Part shown: positions 37,195 to 46,147 of the stretch, one piece after another | Layout: each line of letters begins with the position of its first letter | Numbering within the stretch: position 1 is the first letter of the stretch | DNA from: Bradyrhizobium xenonodulans | GTDB lineage: Bacteria; Pseudomonadota; Alphaproteobacteria; Rhizobiales; Xanthobacteraceae | Assembly (NCBI RefSeq): GCF_027594865.1 | Contig: NZ_CP089391.1 | Location: forward strand, 7,408,501 to 7,472,500 | Direction: 5' to 3' | DNA: 64,000 nt | Made by a program: the position numbers and the translations under genes | Notes under the pieces: model-generated | Database searches by the model: none | Seen by the model: the letters and a program-made list of their open reading frames with translations, nothing else | What the model was told of the DNA's origin: nothing

Positions 37195-38442
37195 TCAAGT
37201 CGAAATAGCACCACTCTCCGGAGAACCTGGCGCATCCCCGGGCCTGGATGCGGCCGTGTCGTCGCCTCTGCTGCCTGTGGCTTCGTAATACGTTTTCGCT
37301 TTGAGATGGTTCTGCAACGCGACAGGTCTGTAGGGTGCGAAGCTCGTGAAGTTGCGCACCGACTTCATCGCCAGCCGCTCGTAGACGGTGGAATGAAGTT
37401 GCGCCGTGTCGGGCACCTCTCGAACCGCCTTTGCCCACTTGAACGCCGTGCCGCCCATACCCACCATGCACTCGTCATGCATCATACCGTCGGCTGACGG
37501 ATATAGTCTTAGCAGGTCCATGTCGACCATGACGCGGCCTGCATCCGGAATCTTCTCTGTGATGAATTCCACCATCCAGGCCAGCGTGATATCCGAGAGA
37601 CGGGATTCGTTCTCGGGATAGCTTCCGCCGACGTCCGAATGATTGCCGGCGAACCAGATCTGGTCGAATTGCTCCGGTTCGCCCTTCCTATCCGGCCATT
37701 TGACCGTCCCGCTCCCTCCCCAGGGTACCCGCTTGAAATCCTTTCGGCCTTCATCGATTGATTGCAGATGACGCGCATATTGGATGTCTGACGGGAAATG
37801 GCGATCGTAAGCCCAGTCAGGGAAGAAACGTTGCCAGCCGATTGCAGCGACGGCATCCCAAATCCCGATGAAGTAGGCGGAAGCCCCTGCGGCTCGCCCG
37901 ACCTGCGAATGGTACCCATCGCAAAACTGCTCCGCTCTTTTTTCCGCCTGTGCGGCGTCCCTGGGCATGCCAAGCCAATAGATGCAAGAGACGGCCTCTT
38001 TGGCGACCTTTCTCAACGACGTCGGATCGAGGCTGATCGGCTCGCCATTGCGCTCCTTTGTCGGAATGCCGCACAGCTCGAGCACGTGCGCAAGACACCT
38101 GGCCGTGTAGGCACCACGGCTGAAACCGAACAGGTAGATGCGGTCTTCCGGTTCCCAGACGCCGATGATCGCAACGTAGCAATCGATTATTTTCTTCGTG
38201 ATGCCGAACCCAAACATCTGTTGGACCGCCTCTTTTATCCGGTCCCAACCATTGTCGTGTCTGGGCATTGGCGTGCCAATGCCGGGGACGTAGAGAGCCA
38301 GCTGCTTCTTCGGGTCAATAATTGATTCTGGCCCAGTCCGCGTTGCCCGATAGAGCTTGTAGACATTCGTCCGGCTCTCGTCCGGCAGGAGACCGCCCTC
38401 GTTACCTGTGCCGTCTGCGAACACCAGGATATTTTTAGCCAT
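37195..38442 (-). CDS. DUF2235 alpha/beta-hydrolase (Tle1-like phospholipase family)
   Basis: A 415-residue protein: NILVFADGTGNEGG at the N-terminus, catalytic nucleophile motif LFGFSRGAYTAR (GxSxG) near 100, DVGGSYPE aspartate region near 260. DUF2235 enzymes include type VI lipase effectors (Tle1) and stand-alone hydrolases. No secretion signal. Third gene of an operon after a multi-pass membrane protein and an 82-residue protein (14-bp gap). A second member of the family is at 60 kb. Lipase activity is inferred from the family. Confidence 0.85.
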   Translation of the reverse strand: MAKNILVFADGTGNEGGLLPDESRTNVYKLYRATRTGPESIIDPKKQLALYVPGIGTPMPRHDNGWDRIKEAVQQMFGFGITKKIIDCYVAIIGVWEPEDRIYLFGFSRGAYTARCLAHVLELCGIPTKERNGEPISLDPTSLRKVAKEAVSCIYWLGMPRDAAQAEKRAEQFCDGYHSQVGRAAGASAYFIGIWDAVAAIGWQRFFPDWAYDRHFPSDIQYARHLQSIDEGRKDFKRVPWGGSGTVKWPDRKGEPEQFDQIWFAGNHSDVGGSYPENESRLSDITLAWMVEFITEKIPDAGRVMVDMDLLRLYPSADGMMHDECMVGMGGTAFKWAKAVREVPDTAQLHSTVYERLAMKSVRNFTSFAPYRPVALQNHLKAKTYYEATGSRGDDTAASRPGDAPGSPESGAIST

Positions 38443-38456
38443 GTCCGTCTCCCTTA

Positions 38457-38705
38457 TTACATCACGACAGGCTCGAGCGATGCGTCGGCAACGACAATGC
38501 CGGTCGCGTCCGTGAAGATTGCCGCGACGTCCCTGGCCTTCTGACGGTACGCGTCGTAGGTACTTTGTCCGATGAGAGGGATCGCTTCCGCCAGGCTCGC
38601 CACCTGGCCCTGCTTGGCCGCCGCGGCGGCCGCCTTCAGTTTTTGTTCATCGGAACGCAGCCCCGCGATTGCGGCATTAAGATCGGAGATGTTGGTTGGT
38701 GTCAC
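38457..38705 (-). CDS. 82-residue protein between membrane protein and DUF2235
   Basis: MTPTNISDLNAAIAGLRSDE... is helical, with an Ala-rich coiled-coil-like stretch (KLKAAAAAAKQGQVASL) and ARDVAAIFTDATG. No membrane segment or signal. Its size and position suggest an adaptor or immunity-type partner of the hydrolase, but that is only context. It lies 35 bp after the membrane-protein gene and 14 bp before the DUF2235 gene. Confidence 0.6.
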   Translation of the reverse strand: MTPTNISDLNAAIAGLRSDEQKLKAAAAAAKQGQVASLAEAIPLIGQSTYDAYRQKARDVAAIFTDATGIVVADASLEPVVM

Positions 38706-38740
38706 CAGCTTGCCGCCGATGTAGACGACTTGGCTAAGTC

Positions 38741-39940
38741 CTACGATTCCCAGGATCGTGTCTGGACAACGAATGTGGAAAGCTGATTCACGCCTGCCGC
38801 GATCAAGCCTCCGATCACGACCAGCCCGAAAATGAAGCTCTGGTAGCGATATACGTCGAAGACGCCGTCCGTGGAGAAAAAGTCACGCCAGCTCGCGTTT
38901 GACGGTTCGACGATCGTCTTGGCCATCGGAAGCCAGTTACGTCGAAGCAGCCATGCCCGGTTGTCCGCCGACAGCGTGTTGCGTTGGCTATCCGTTCCCT
39001 TGGCGATCGTGGCGCCGATGCCGCTGATACCCAGGAGCGTCAGGATCGATCCGGAGAGATCGACCAACGTTCCCGTCTGAAGCAGCAGCAGCGAGATCAG
39101 AGCGGCAACAGCCAGGGAGAAGGCCAGTGTTTGGAACGTCGACAAGCTTCCCTTTCCGTCCGACCCCGCCGAGACCTGGGCGGGGTTCAACGCGCGCAGG
39201 AAGGATCCAAAGGTGTGATCCTTCTTGCGGAGCGCGAACGCTATCCAGAGGTAGAGAACCAGTACGCCGACAAGGGCGGCACCAATGCTGAACCAATAGG
39301 GACTAAGGCGGACACTTACGGACGAGACGCGCCAAGGAGACTGACCGACCGGGCTGTTGCAGGTGTAAAGATAGAGATCGACCCTGCTCCAGAACCAAGC
39401 CAGATCGTCACCCATGTTCAACGTGACGATGGTCTGGTCGGGATCCAGCAAATGCTTCTTCACCAGTGAATCCGAGTCCGTCGCACGGTGCGTGACCACA
39501 TCCTGCCGTTTGAAAAGATAGGTTTCGTCCCCGTAGTCGATGCCAGCGAAATAACGGACGCCATCGACGAACGGTGCACGCACGCCGACGTCGACGCGCT
39601 GGTTCGTTGGCAACAAATTCGTGGCCAACACGATAGGCGCGCCCACCGGATTTCGACCCGATCGCAGCTCTATGATGAACTCACCCGGTTTCACACATTG
39701 CTTCTGAGGATCGCTCGGCCTGGTCTGAACGCTCGCAGGAGAGCTAGCGTCCGTCGAAGGCGCCGTGAACTTTTGAGTCGAAGGGTCCGGTCGCGGCTCA
39801 GGGGATGTCGATTGCGGTACGGCCGGGTTCTGGCCGTCAACTTGCGCCGGCCGAATTTGCTGCTGCGCTCTCGGCCCCGAAGATGGAAGCAATGTTATGA
39901 GGGCTATGGCACCAAGAGCAATGATGCAGGATCGAGCCAT
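38741..39940 (-). CDS. Multi-pass membrane protein heading the DUF2235 operon
   Basis: A 399-residue protein. Signal-like N-terminus (IIALGAIALITLLPSSG), Pro/Ser/Thr-rich linker, periplasmic beta domain (about 80-210), then membrane helices near 218-238 (SIGAALVGVLVLYLWIAFAL), 268-300 (two, FQTLAFSLAVAALISLLLL and LSGSILTLLGISGIGA) and 370-390 (FIFGLVVIGGLIAAGVN). Not a known secretion component. A membrane device that docks or delivers the hydrolase, or senses envelope damage, is conceivable. Confidence 0.65.
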   Translation of the reverse strand: MARSCIIALGAIALITLLPSSGPRAQQQIRPAQVDGQNPAVPQSTSPEPRPDPSTQKFTAPSTDASSPASVQTRPSDPQKQCVKPGEFIIELRSGRNPVGAPIVLATNLLPTNQRVDVGVRAPFVDGVRYFAGIDYGDETYLFKRQDVVTHRATDSDSLVKKHLLDPDQTIVTLNMGDDLAWFWSRVDLYLYTCNSPVGQSPWRVSSVSVRLSPYWFSIGAALVGVLVLYLWIAFALRKKDHTFGSFLRALNPAQVSAGSDGKGSLSTFQTLAFSLAVAALISLLLLQTGTLVDLSGSILTLLGISGIGATIAKGTDSQRNTLSADNRAWLLRRNWLPMAKTIVEPSNASWRDFFSTDGVFDVYRYQSFIFGLVVIGGLIAAGVNQLSTFVVQTRSWES

Positions 39941-40755
39941 ATGTTTTCACCGCCGTGTAAGCAAGCCGGCGGTCATTTACCAACGGTTGTTTCAACCTCG
40001 CAAGCCAACCTGTACCGTTTGCCTGCTTTCTCCCCCAGTAAAGCGAAGGATCGAACGGGCAACCCAACGCCCTTAGGTTCGAACTCGGTGCAATCGTAGA
40101 TTAATCAAATCGCACATCCGCCGGCGCGCGTCGCAGCAGCCGATGTGGCGCAAACCCAGCTCATGCCAGCCGAAACGGTTAGGGGCGGCATGGAATTCAA
40201 GGCTGCAACGACCTCGTCATTGCTGCCAATAAGCGTGCCGACCGCACGAGAGAGTGCCGGCTCGGCATCTGGCATTACCCCATGGTCCGGATCAATGTTT
40301 TGCATCGCAATTTTGATACGAATGCCAGCGGAGACCGGCACGAAGACGCCGAAAAACTGCATCCTGCGCGTGCTATTGATTCAAACGAGAGCAGGCGGAG
40401 CGCGGAGCATCGACGTCATTGACAGTGGCTTGCGTCGCACGACCGCCAAGGCGGCAGCGATGTTGAATCATTGTTCTACCATCTGCTTGCATTCGAGTTG
40501 ATCGTCTCTCGCTGGACAGGCCCAAACCGCTGAGATCGTCGGCATGACGTCAGGTTCAGGCGACTTTCGATGATGAAAGGATACCGAAGACTGCTACGCG
40601 GGCTTGATAGTCCTTGCTGCGATTCAACGTCCGCGAAGGCGACCAGATAGAGCCACGCTCCAGACCTTCGTGGCAGCACGCGACCCGGTTTGCGCGGTCA
40701 CCCACCTATTCTATACGCATTCAGTGCGAAAGCCGAGCGGCGCCACCCCGATCAA
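39941..40755. other. Gene-poor stretch
   Basis: Carries the promoter of the minus-strand operon. A minus-strand frame (40105-40362, MQNIDPDHGVMPDAEPAL inside) has some natural composition but no family. Nothing else recognised until the lux-type box at 40756. Confidence 0.35.
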
Positions 40756-40771
40756 CTGGGGACTTCCCCAG
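40756..40771 (+). promoter_or_regulatory. lux-type box A, before hydrolase-luxR
   Basis: CTGGGGACTTCCCCAG, a perfect 7-2-7 inverted repeat of CT-N12-AG form. Centre is 68 bp before the hydrolase ATG. Confidence 0.75.
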
Positions 40772-40831
40772 CGGACGAACGTCGATTGCTGCCGAAAATG
40801 CTTCCTCAGGTTCAATCGATTCGAGCATGCG

Positions 40832-41692
40832 ATGGCAAGTTGCGATGCGCCAACCTCTTGGCCCGAGCGTACGCTGCGAACGGCCTCCGGCGACCTAGCC
40901 TTCATCCGAACCGGTGGGCATCGGGATGCCGTGCTTCTCATTCACGGCAACTCGTCCTGCAAGGAGATTTTCGGACATCAGATCGGATTCCTTGCCGCGC
41001 TGGGCTACGACGTCGTCGCAGTCGACCTCCCGGGACACGGCAACTCCGCCGACGCATCCGCTCCGGAACGGACGTACAGCTTCCCCGGGTATGCCGATGC
41101 ATTGAACGATCTCATGCAGGTTCTCGGCATCGGCGCCTTCCATGTCGTGGGCTGGTCGCTCGGCGGGCATATCGGCATCGAGATGTGGGCGACAAGGCGG
41201 GCGGTCCGGTCTCTCCTCATCACCGGCACGCCCCCGGTGCATCTCAGCCCGGCCGGAGCCGCGGAAGGTTTTCTGCTCACGCCGACGATGGAGCTCGCCG
41301 GAAAGGCGGACTTCACCGAGGACGACGTCCTCGCATACGGCACCGCGATGCTGGGATCGGAGATGGACCCGTCGTCCCGGTTGGCGCGCTGCATCCGACG
41401 CACACACGGCGATGCCCGGCGGCTGATGCTGGCGAACGGGCTCGCCGGCATCGGGCAGGACGAAGTCGCCGCAGTGTGGAATTGCCCGAAGCCGCTTGCG
41501 ATCGTACAGGGGAAAAACGATCCGTTCGTCAACATTCCCTATCTGCATCGCTTGACCTACCGGAACTTATGGTTGCAAAATCCTCTAATTGTGGACGGGG
41601 GGCATGCTCCGCATTGGGTGCATGCCTCCGAGTTCAATAGATATTTGGGGGAATTCGTCGGATTGAACTCTGGCAGCGGGGGGGCTGCATGA
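40832..41692 (+). CDS. Alpha/beta-hydrolase co-transcribed with luxR
   Basis: 286 residues from MASCDAPTSWPERTLRTASG. Fold markers: VLLIHGNSSCKEIFGHQ (oxyanion HGN), VDLPGHGNSADA, nucleophile elbow VVGWSLGGHIG (GxSxG), acid in QGKNDPFVN and catalytic His in VDGGHAPHWVH. Its stop overlaps the luxR start by 4 bp, so the two are translated together. An acyl-homoserine-lactone hydrolase of the AidH type is a reasonable guess, giving signal turnover under LuxR control; other ester substrates are possible. Confidence 0.85.
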   Translation: MASCDAPTSWPERTLRTASGDLAFIRTGGHRDAVLLIHGNSSCKEIFGHQIGFLAALGYDVVAVDLPGHGNSADASAPERTYSFPGYADALNDLMQVLGIGAFHVVGWSLGGHIGIEMWATRRAVRSLLITGTPPVHLSPAGAAEGFLLTPTMELAGKADFTEDDVLAYGTAMLGSEMDPSSRLARCIRRTHGDARRLMLANGLAGIGQDEVAAVWNCPKPLAIVQGKNDPFVNIPYLHRLTYRNLWLQNPLIVDGGHAPHWVHASEFNRYLGEFVGLNSGSGGAA

Positions 41693-42396
41693 TTGCGCGT
41701 ATCGAGGATTTCATTGCATCGTCGGGCTCGGCGGTTTCGGCCCATTCCCTTCGCGATCTCTTTCTCAAGGCTGTCGAAGACGAAGGTTACCAGAACGCCG
41801 TGTTCGCCAAGACGCGGGACCGTCGCGTCGTCGAGGTTCCGTGGCTGAAGTTTCCGACCGGATACGCCGACAGCTACATCGAGAACGGGTGGGACCAGAT
41901 CGACCCCGTCGTGCACTTCGTCAATTCGGCGCGCCGTCCGTTCGCTTGGGCCGAAGCCTGCGAGAAGACCAAGCTTTCTCCGAGGCAAAGCCGATTCCTG
42001 GCGGAATGCCACGATCTGGGCGTGCATTCCGGAATAACAATCCCGCTCCACGGTCCCGGGACGGACGTGGATCTGATCAGCCTCAGCCTGCGGGAGGAAA
42101 AGCACGCGCGCCCCGACCGGCTTGCCATCATGTACGGCCTGACGTTCCAGTACAGGCTACGGCTGAGCGAGATCAACGACGAGCGACGCCTTCCCGGTCA
42201 GGACCTCACCGCCAAGGAAACCGAATGCCTTCGGTGGTGCAAGGAGGGAAAGACCAATTGGGAGATCGGCGAGATCCTCTCCATCTCGGAGAAGACCGTC
42301 GAATTCCACCTGTCGAACACGATCCGGAAGCTCGGCGTCAGCAACAGGATCACGGCAGTGGTCAAGGGGATCCAGAGCGGCATCATTTCGCTGTAG
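41689..42396 (+). CDS. LuxR-family quorum-sensing regulator
   Basis: 235 residues. N-terminal autoinducer-binding domain (about 20-165) with the conserved WLKFPTGYADSYIENGWDQIDPVV and FAWAEA (Trp, Tyr, Asp, Pro, Trp set). C-terminal HTH (about 172-235) with LTAKETECLRWCKEGKTNWEIGEIL, SEKTVEFHLSNTIRKLGV. Paired with the LuxI synthase 1 kb away on the opposite strand. Likely binds the CT-N12-AG boxes found at six places in this island. Confidence 0.93.
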   Translation: MIARIEDFIASSGSAVSAHSLRDLFLKAVEDEGYQNAVFAKTRDRRVVEVPWLKFPTGYADSYIENGWDQIDPVVHFVNSARRPFAWAEACEKTKLSPRQSRFLAECHDLGVHSGITIPLHGPGTDVDLISLSLREEKHARPDRLAIMYGLTFQYRLRLSEINDERRLPGQDLTAKETECLRWCKEGKTNWEIGEILSISEKTVEFHLSNTIRKLGVSNRITAVVKGIQSGIISL

Positions 42397-42408
42397 CCGA
42401 CAGGGCCG

Positions 42409-43255
42409 TCAGGCAGCTTCGTCGGCGGCGACTGGCGCACACGCCAACCCGATCGCGCGCCCCAATCGTTCGAGCCCTTCGGCGAACAGATCCATGTCGA
42501 TGTTCAACGGCGCGAGAATCTTGATGACCCGGTCGTCCGGGCCGCAGGTTTCGAGAAGCAGACGGCTTTCCCGTGCGCAAAGTGCGACCGTCTGGGCGGA
42601 ATCCGGATCCCGAAATTCCAATCCCGCCATCATGCCGATGCCGCGCGGTCCGACGATCGCGTGCGGATATCTCAAGGCCGCGTCGCGCAGCCATTTCAAG
42701 CTGGACCGCCCGTGCCGATATGCCGGCGACGAAGTCGGGCTCGCAATACTCGTCCACTGCTTGGGCGGCAGCGACGAACGCCAGACTGTTGCCGCGGAAC
42801 GTTCCGTTGTGCTCACCGGGACGCCAAGTGTCGAATTGGGGCGCCACCAGCAGGAGCGACATCGGCAGGCCCGCGCCGCTAATGGATTTAGACAAGCAGA
42901 TGAGATCGGGGACGATGCCGCTCCGCTCGAAACCGAAGAACCTCCCGGTGCCACAGCATCCGGCCTGGATCTCGTCGACGATCAGAAGCGCCCCCAGCCC
43001 GCTCGCAACCTGGCTGAGCTTTTGCAGCCGCGGTTCGGAAGCGACGTTGAGGCCGCCTTCTCCCTGGACCGTCTCGACGATGATCGCGGCGACGGGATCG
43101 ATCCCGCCGGATGGGTCGGATGCCATGTCGGCGAAGCGTTCCAGTTCTCCGATGCCCGCGCCACGATAGCCTTCGAACGGCAGCCTGACGACACCTCCCA
43201 GATCGGCCTCCAGTCCGCGCCGGGCCTTGTCCGCGAAAGTGGCACGAGTGTTCAT
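42409..43255 (-). pseudogene. Class III aminotransferase (diaminobutyrate/EctB-like), truncated and frameshifted
   Basis: Reads IIVETVQGEGGLNVASEPRL, LLIVDEIQAGCCGTGRFFGF and the PLP-lysine region ICLSKSISGAGLPMSLLL. A one-base shift near 42700 then leads into RDAALRYPHAIVGPRGIGMM and ILAPLNIDMDLFAEGLERLG. About the first 130 residues (substrate and cofactor-phosphate region) are missing; a 74-codon gene occupies that end. It overlaps that gene and thus belonged to the luxI operon. Confidence 0.8.
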
Positions 43256-43473
43256 CTGGATGCCTTCTTCTGTCCGGCCACGGCCGCGTACGCGACATCG
43301 GACGATCGGCGATCCGGACGGTCCTTCAGCTTCCCGCGGATCGACATCAGATCGTTAGAGATCGTCTCCAGCCCCGAGTCTCTCGCGACGTCGCTAAGGT
43401 AGAGAATGGCGTCCGCCATCCGTTCCGCGACGACCTCGATCGTTTCTCCGGTTGCCGGATCGTCGACCATCAC
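43252..43473 (-). CDS. 73-residue protein after luxI
   Basis: MMVDDPATGETIEVVAERMADAILYLSDVA..., an amphipathic helical protein. Its start overlaps the luxI stop (ATGA) and its end overlaps the start of the aminotransferase remnant. The first 40 residues look natural; the last 30 may derive from the junction with the truncated aminotransferase. Function unknown. Confidence 0.5.
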   Translation of the reverse strand: MMVDDPATGETIEVVAERMADAILYLSDVARDSGLETISNDLMSIRGKLKDRPDRRSSDVAYAAVAGQKKASR

Positions 43474-44084
43474 GCGGCCCTCTCCAATACGGATCCGGTC
43501 CGCATCGTCGCGTCACCGATTCCATACTTCGCACAATGGTGTTCGGGACGAAGACACGTGTGCGGAACGAAGAAGGCGCGCTCGGTCTCGCCCTCGACGG
43601 TAGCCGGCTCGCCGAGCCATTCGACGCCGTTCCGGACGTAGTGCGTGAGGAGATGGGCTCGCGTGACGCCGACGACGCCTTCGCCGCCCGAGTTCTCGAC
43701 ATGATCGGCAACCGCGCAAAGCAGTTCCGGCAGGATAAAGCGACGCGCCATTGCGGGCACTGCTCTGTCAACACATACCCGCGTCATCTCGCAGATGCCG
43801 GCCGACGCCGGCAACGCGCCTCGGACTAACTCGGGCCAATAGGCCTTGAGCATGTACGGCCGATCCGTCCGCAGGAGCCGTATCAACCCTCGCACTACGC
43901 GGTCGTGATCGCGCCAGACGAAGTAGAGCGCGGCAGGCGTATCGAACTCGTCGAATTCGAGATCGTCGTGATGCAGGTGCGGCAGTCCGCAACGCTCAAC
44001 GAAAACCCGGTATCGCAGCCTCGCCTGCGAGGCCATCGCATCTTGGAACAAATGGGCGGTCGAAAGAGAGAAAGCTTCAATCAT
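43470..44084 (-). CDS. LuxI-family acyl-homoserine-lactone synthase
   Basis: 204 residues from the ATG at 44084 (MIEAFSLSTAHLFQDAM). Family residues are present: ARLRYRVFVERCGL (Arg, Phe), DLEFDEFD, RVVRGLIRLLRTDRPYML and the Glu/Arg of ICEMTRVCV. It makes the signal from SAM and an acyl donor; the acyl group cannot be read. A lux-type box lies 62 bp upstream, giving the classical autoinduction loop. Longer starts run through the box and are rejected. Confidence 0.92.
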   Translation of the reverse strand: MIEAFSLSTAHLFQDAMASQARLRYRVFVERCGLPHLHHDDLEFDEFDTPAALYFVWRDHDRVVRGLIRLLRTDRPYMLKAYWPELVRGALPASAGICEMTRVCVDRAVPAMARRFILPELLCAVADHVENSGGEGVVGVTRAHLLTHYVRNGVEWLGEPATVEGETERAFFVPHTCLRPEHHCAKYGIGDATMRTGSVLERAA

Positions 44085-44137
44085 GCGGGCCTCCGCGCTT
44101 CCCGTCTCACCAAAGCAGTTCGTCTTGATTCGACGTA

Positions 44138-44153
44138 CTGGGAACGTCCCTAG
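44138..44153 (-). promoter_or_regulatory. lux-type box B, before luxI
   Basis: CTGGGAACGTCCCTAG, CT-N12-AG with near-perfect halves. Centre is 62 bp upstream of the luxI ATG. Confidence 0.75.
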
Positions 44154-44272
44154 GAGTTTGTCCGGATTCCGCATGTCTGACCGGCAGGTTCGATTGGCTG
44201 CCGGTAGCCCGCCTCAAACTGAAAGCGGCGATCCCCCTTCGCGCCCGGTCCAAGGTTGGATATGATCGCGCT

Positions 44273-44524
44273 ATGGCACGATCGGAGTTCGAGAAGCGCT
44301 TTCCGAAAAGCGACCAGGTAGCGGCGACGCTGCTGGGAACGAAGGTTCGCCGACTTCGGAATGCGAAAGGCTGGAGTCGGAAGGAACTGGCGGCCTAAGC
44401 CGGCATCGAGCAGCAGTCCGTCTCACTCATCGAGACCACGCGAGCCAATCCCACTCTTTCGGTCGTCGACAGCCTGGCTGACGCCTTCGACGTTTCGGTA
44501 GCGGAGCTTTTCAAGATCGACTGA
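44273..44524 (+). pseudogene. XRE-family regulator with in-frame TAA
   Basis: An 84-codon frame: LGTKVRRLRNAKGWSRKELAA, TAA at 44396-44398, then AGIEQQSVSLIETTRANPTL and DAFDVSVAELFKID. Both sides stay in register with an XRE helix-turn-helix, so a single CAA/CAG or similar codon became TAA between helices 2 and 3. The gene is otherwise full length. It is dead unless read through. Confidence 0.75.
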
Positions 44525-44686
44525 TTGCGAATCGCCGGCGCCCGTTCACGGATCATTCTCGAGCAGCCTCCGGAACAATAAGCGTACTCGGCAACGGACA
44601 CGCGACACGTGTGGCCGTGTCGCGCATACGCGATCGCCATCGACGTAAACGCCGTGGGGCATCGGCACGATCGGACCCCGCGTACA

Positions 44687-46147
44687 CTAGGCTTGGGCCG
44701 CGGGGCCGCCATGGTGATGGTCGCCTTTGGGAAGCGCGATCATTGGCGCATCGACGGGACCGAGATTCCTGAAGTGGTTCTGAACGCTCGCGAGAAAGTC
44801 TGTCCAGCCGTTCTTCTTCGCACGCAGCACCCTCGGACAGTTCTTACCGGACCAGTCGTGATGCTGATACACGTTGCTCGGAACGTGCATCCCGAGCCGA
44901 TAGGCAAGCCAGGCCGTCAGGAGCGCCGCCCTGTCGTAGCATGCATCCACGTCCGCCATGTCGGAGTGCATGCAGATCTCAATGCCGATGCTGGTCTCGT
45001 TCCCCTGCCTGGTGGCGGTGTGCCACGCCATCTCGTTCGTGGGGATGCTCTGATATACGTATTTGTCGTCGACGGTGAAGTGCCAGGAGACCTGCCGCTT
45101 CTGGGCGTCCGGCCCCTTCATGTACCGCGCGTGGGCCGCGGCATTGGCTCCGCGGCTCGAGTTGTCGGTGTTGTGGATCGTGATCGACGTTGCTGACATC
45201 CGGGTACCCGGCCGGTTACTGTTGCCCTCGGGAACGTAGTCCTGCACGATGTTCAGCTGAAGTTGCGCGGCATCCAGGTTCATGGGTTTTCCTTCTGCGA
45301 AAGCGGGTATGGATCTGGTCGAAGCGGGCTTGGCCGCGAGGGCGGCCTGCGGAGCGGCCAGAGGCGTGTGCGCGAAAAGCTTCCATATCTCGTCAGGCGC
45401 GTTGTCCGCGCACCAGAAGCTGCATGAACCGAAGCCGCCGTCGCTCACGAGATCGAGGAATTTCGACGTCGCGGCCAGGCAGGTCGCAACATCCGGCATC
45501 GCGACGTCCTCGGTCATCGTGATGTTGCCCGTCGGCTTGTAGCGCGACGCGAAGTCGGCCGCCGGGATCAGCGCCTTGTAGCCGTCGATCGACTTGCGCA
45601 ACCGGATCTGAGGTTTCGCCGAGGTGTAGTAGACCTGAGGACAGACGTCTTCGATGTAGTCGAGGAACGGCCCGAAAGGCATGTTCGAATGCAAGGGCGG
45701 CTGATCATGGCTCGAGAAGGCGACACCGCGACCGCTGGCGTCCAACCCCTTCGTGAGAGCCTTCAGATAGGTGACCGCTTCTCTATTGGTCCCCCTGAAG
45801 CGCGGGCTTTCCGGCGTACGCTCCGCGTCGACCGCCATGCCGGCCAAGTCCGCGTCGTCCGCCCATTTCAACACCTTCGACGCCTCGTCGGACGCGGCGG
45901 GCTGGTCAGCACAAAATGGAACGTGCCATCCCCATAGCTCCACGCCGACCTTTCGTAGCTCGGTTCGCAGCGACACGAGTTTCGGGTTGGTCAGATTGGC
46001 GTCCCGGTCCGGGCCGCGACCGGCGCGTATCCAGACGCCCTTCATTCCTGCCTTGCCGAGTCGATCGGCGAAGGCAGCGCCATCCATCTTCTTCAGTACC
46101 TTCGCGAGATCGGTGACGAAGACGTTCCGGCCGGCCGTTCGTTTCAT
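44687..46147 (-). CDS. Two-domain peptidoglycan hydrolase: glycosidase-like plus N-acetylmuramoyl-L-alanine amidase
   Basis: 486 residues from MKRTAGRNVFVTDL. Residues about 1-260 form a TIM-barrel glycosidase-like domain (WIRAGRGPDRD, LWGWHVPFCADQ, GMAVDAERTPE, CPQVYYTSAKPQIRLRKSID). After a linker, about 300-480 is an Amidase_2 domain with zinc ligands in TIHNTD, YQHHDWSGKNCP and the EIC region. No N-terminal signal peptide, so release would need lysis or another route. Lux-type box C is 65 bp upstream. A truncated copy lies at 59.3 kb next to a DUF2235 gene. Confidence 0.85.
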   Translation of the reverse strand: MKRTAGRNVFVTDLAKVLKKMDGAAFADRLGKAGMKGVWIRAGRGPDRDANLTNPKLVSLRTELRKVGVELWGWHVPFCADQPAASDEASKVLKWADDADLAGMAVDAERTPESPRFRGTNREAVTYLKALTKGLDASGRGVAFSSHDQPPLHSNMPFGPFLDYIEDVCPQVYYTSAKPQIRLRKSIDGYKALIPAADFASRYKPTGNITMTEDVAMPDVATCLAATSKFLDLVSDGGFGSCSFWCADNAPDEIWKLFAHTPLAAPQAALAAKPASTRSIPAFAEGKPMNLDAAQLQLNIVQDYVPEGNSNRPGTRMSATSITIHNTDNSSRGANAAAHARYMKGPDAQKRQVSWHFTVDDKYVYQSIPTNEMAWHTATRQGNETSIGIEICMHSDMADVDACYDRAALLTAWLAYRLGMHVPSNVYQHHDWSGKNCPRVLRAKKNGWTDFLASVQNHFRNLGPVDAPMIALPKGDHHHGGPAAQA

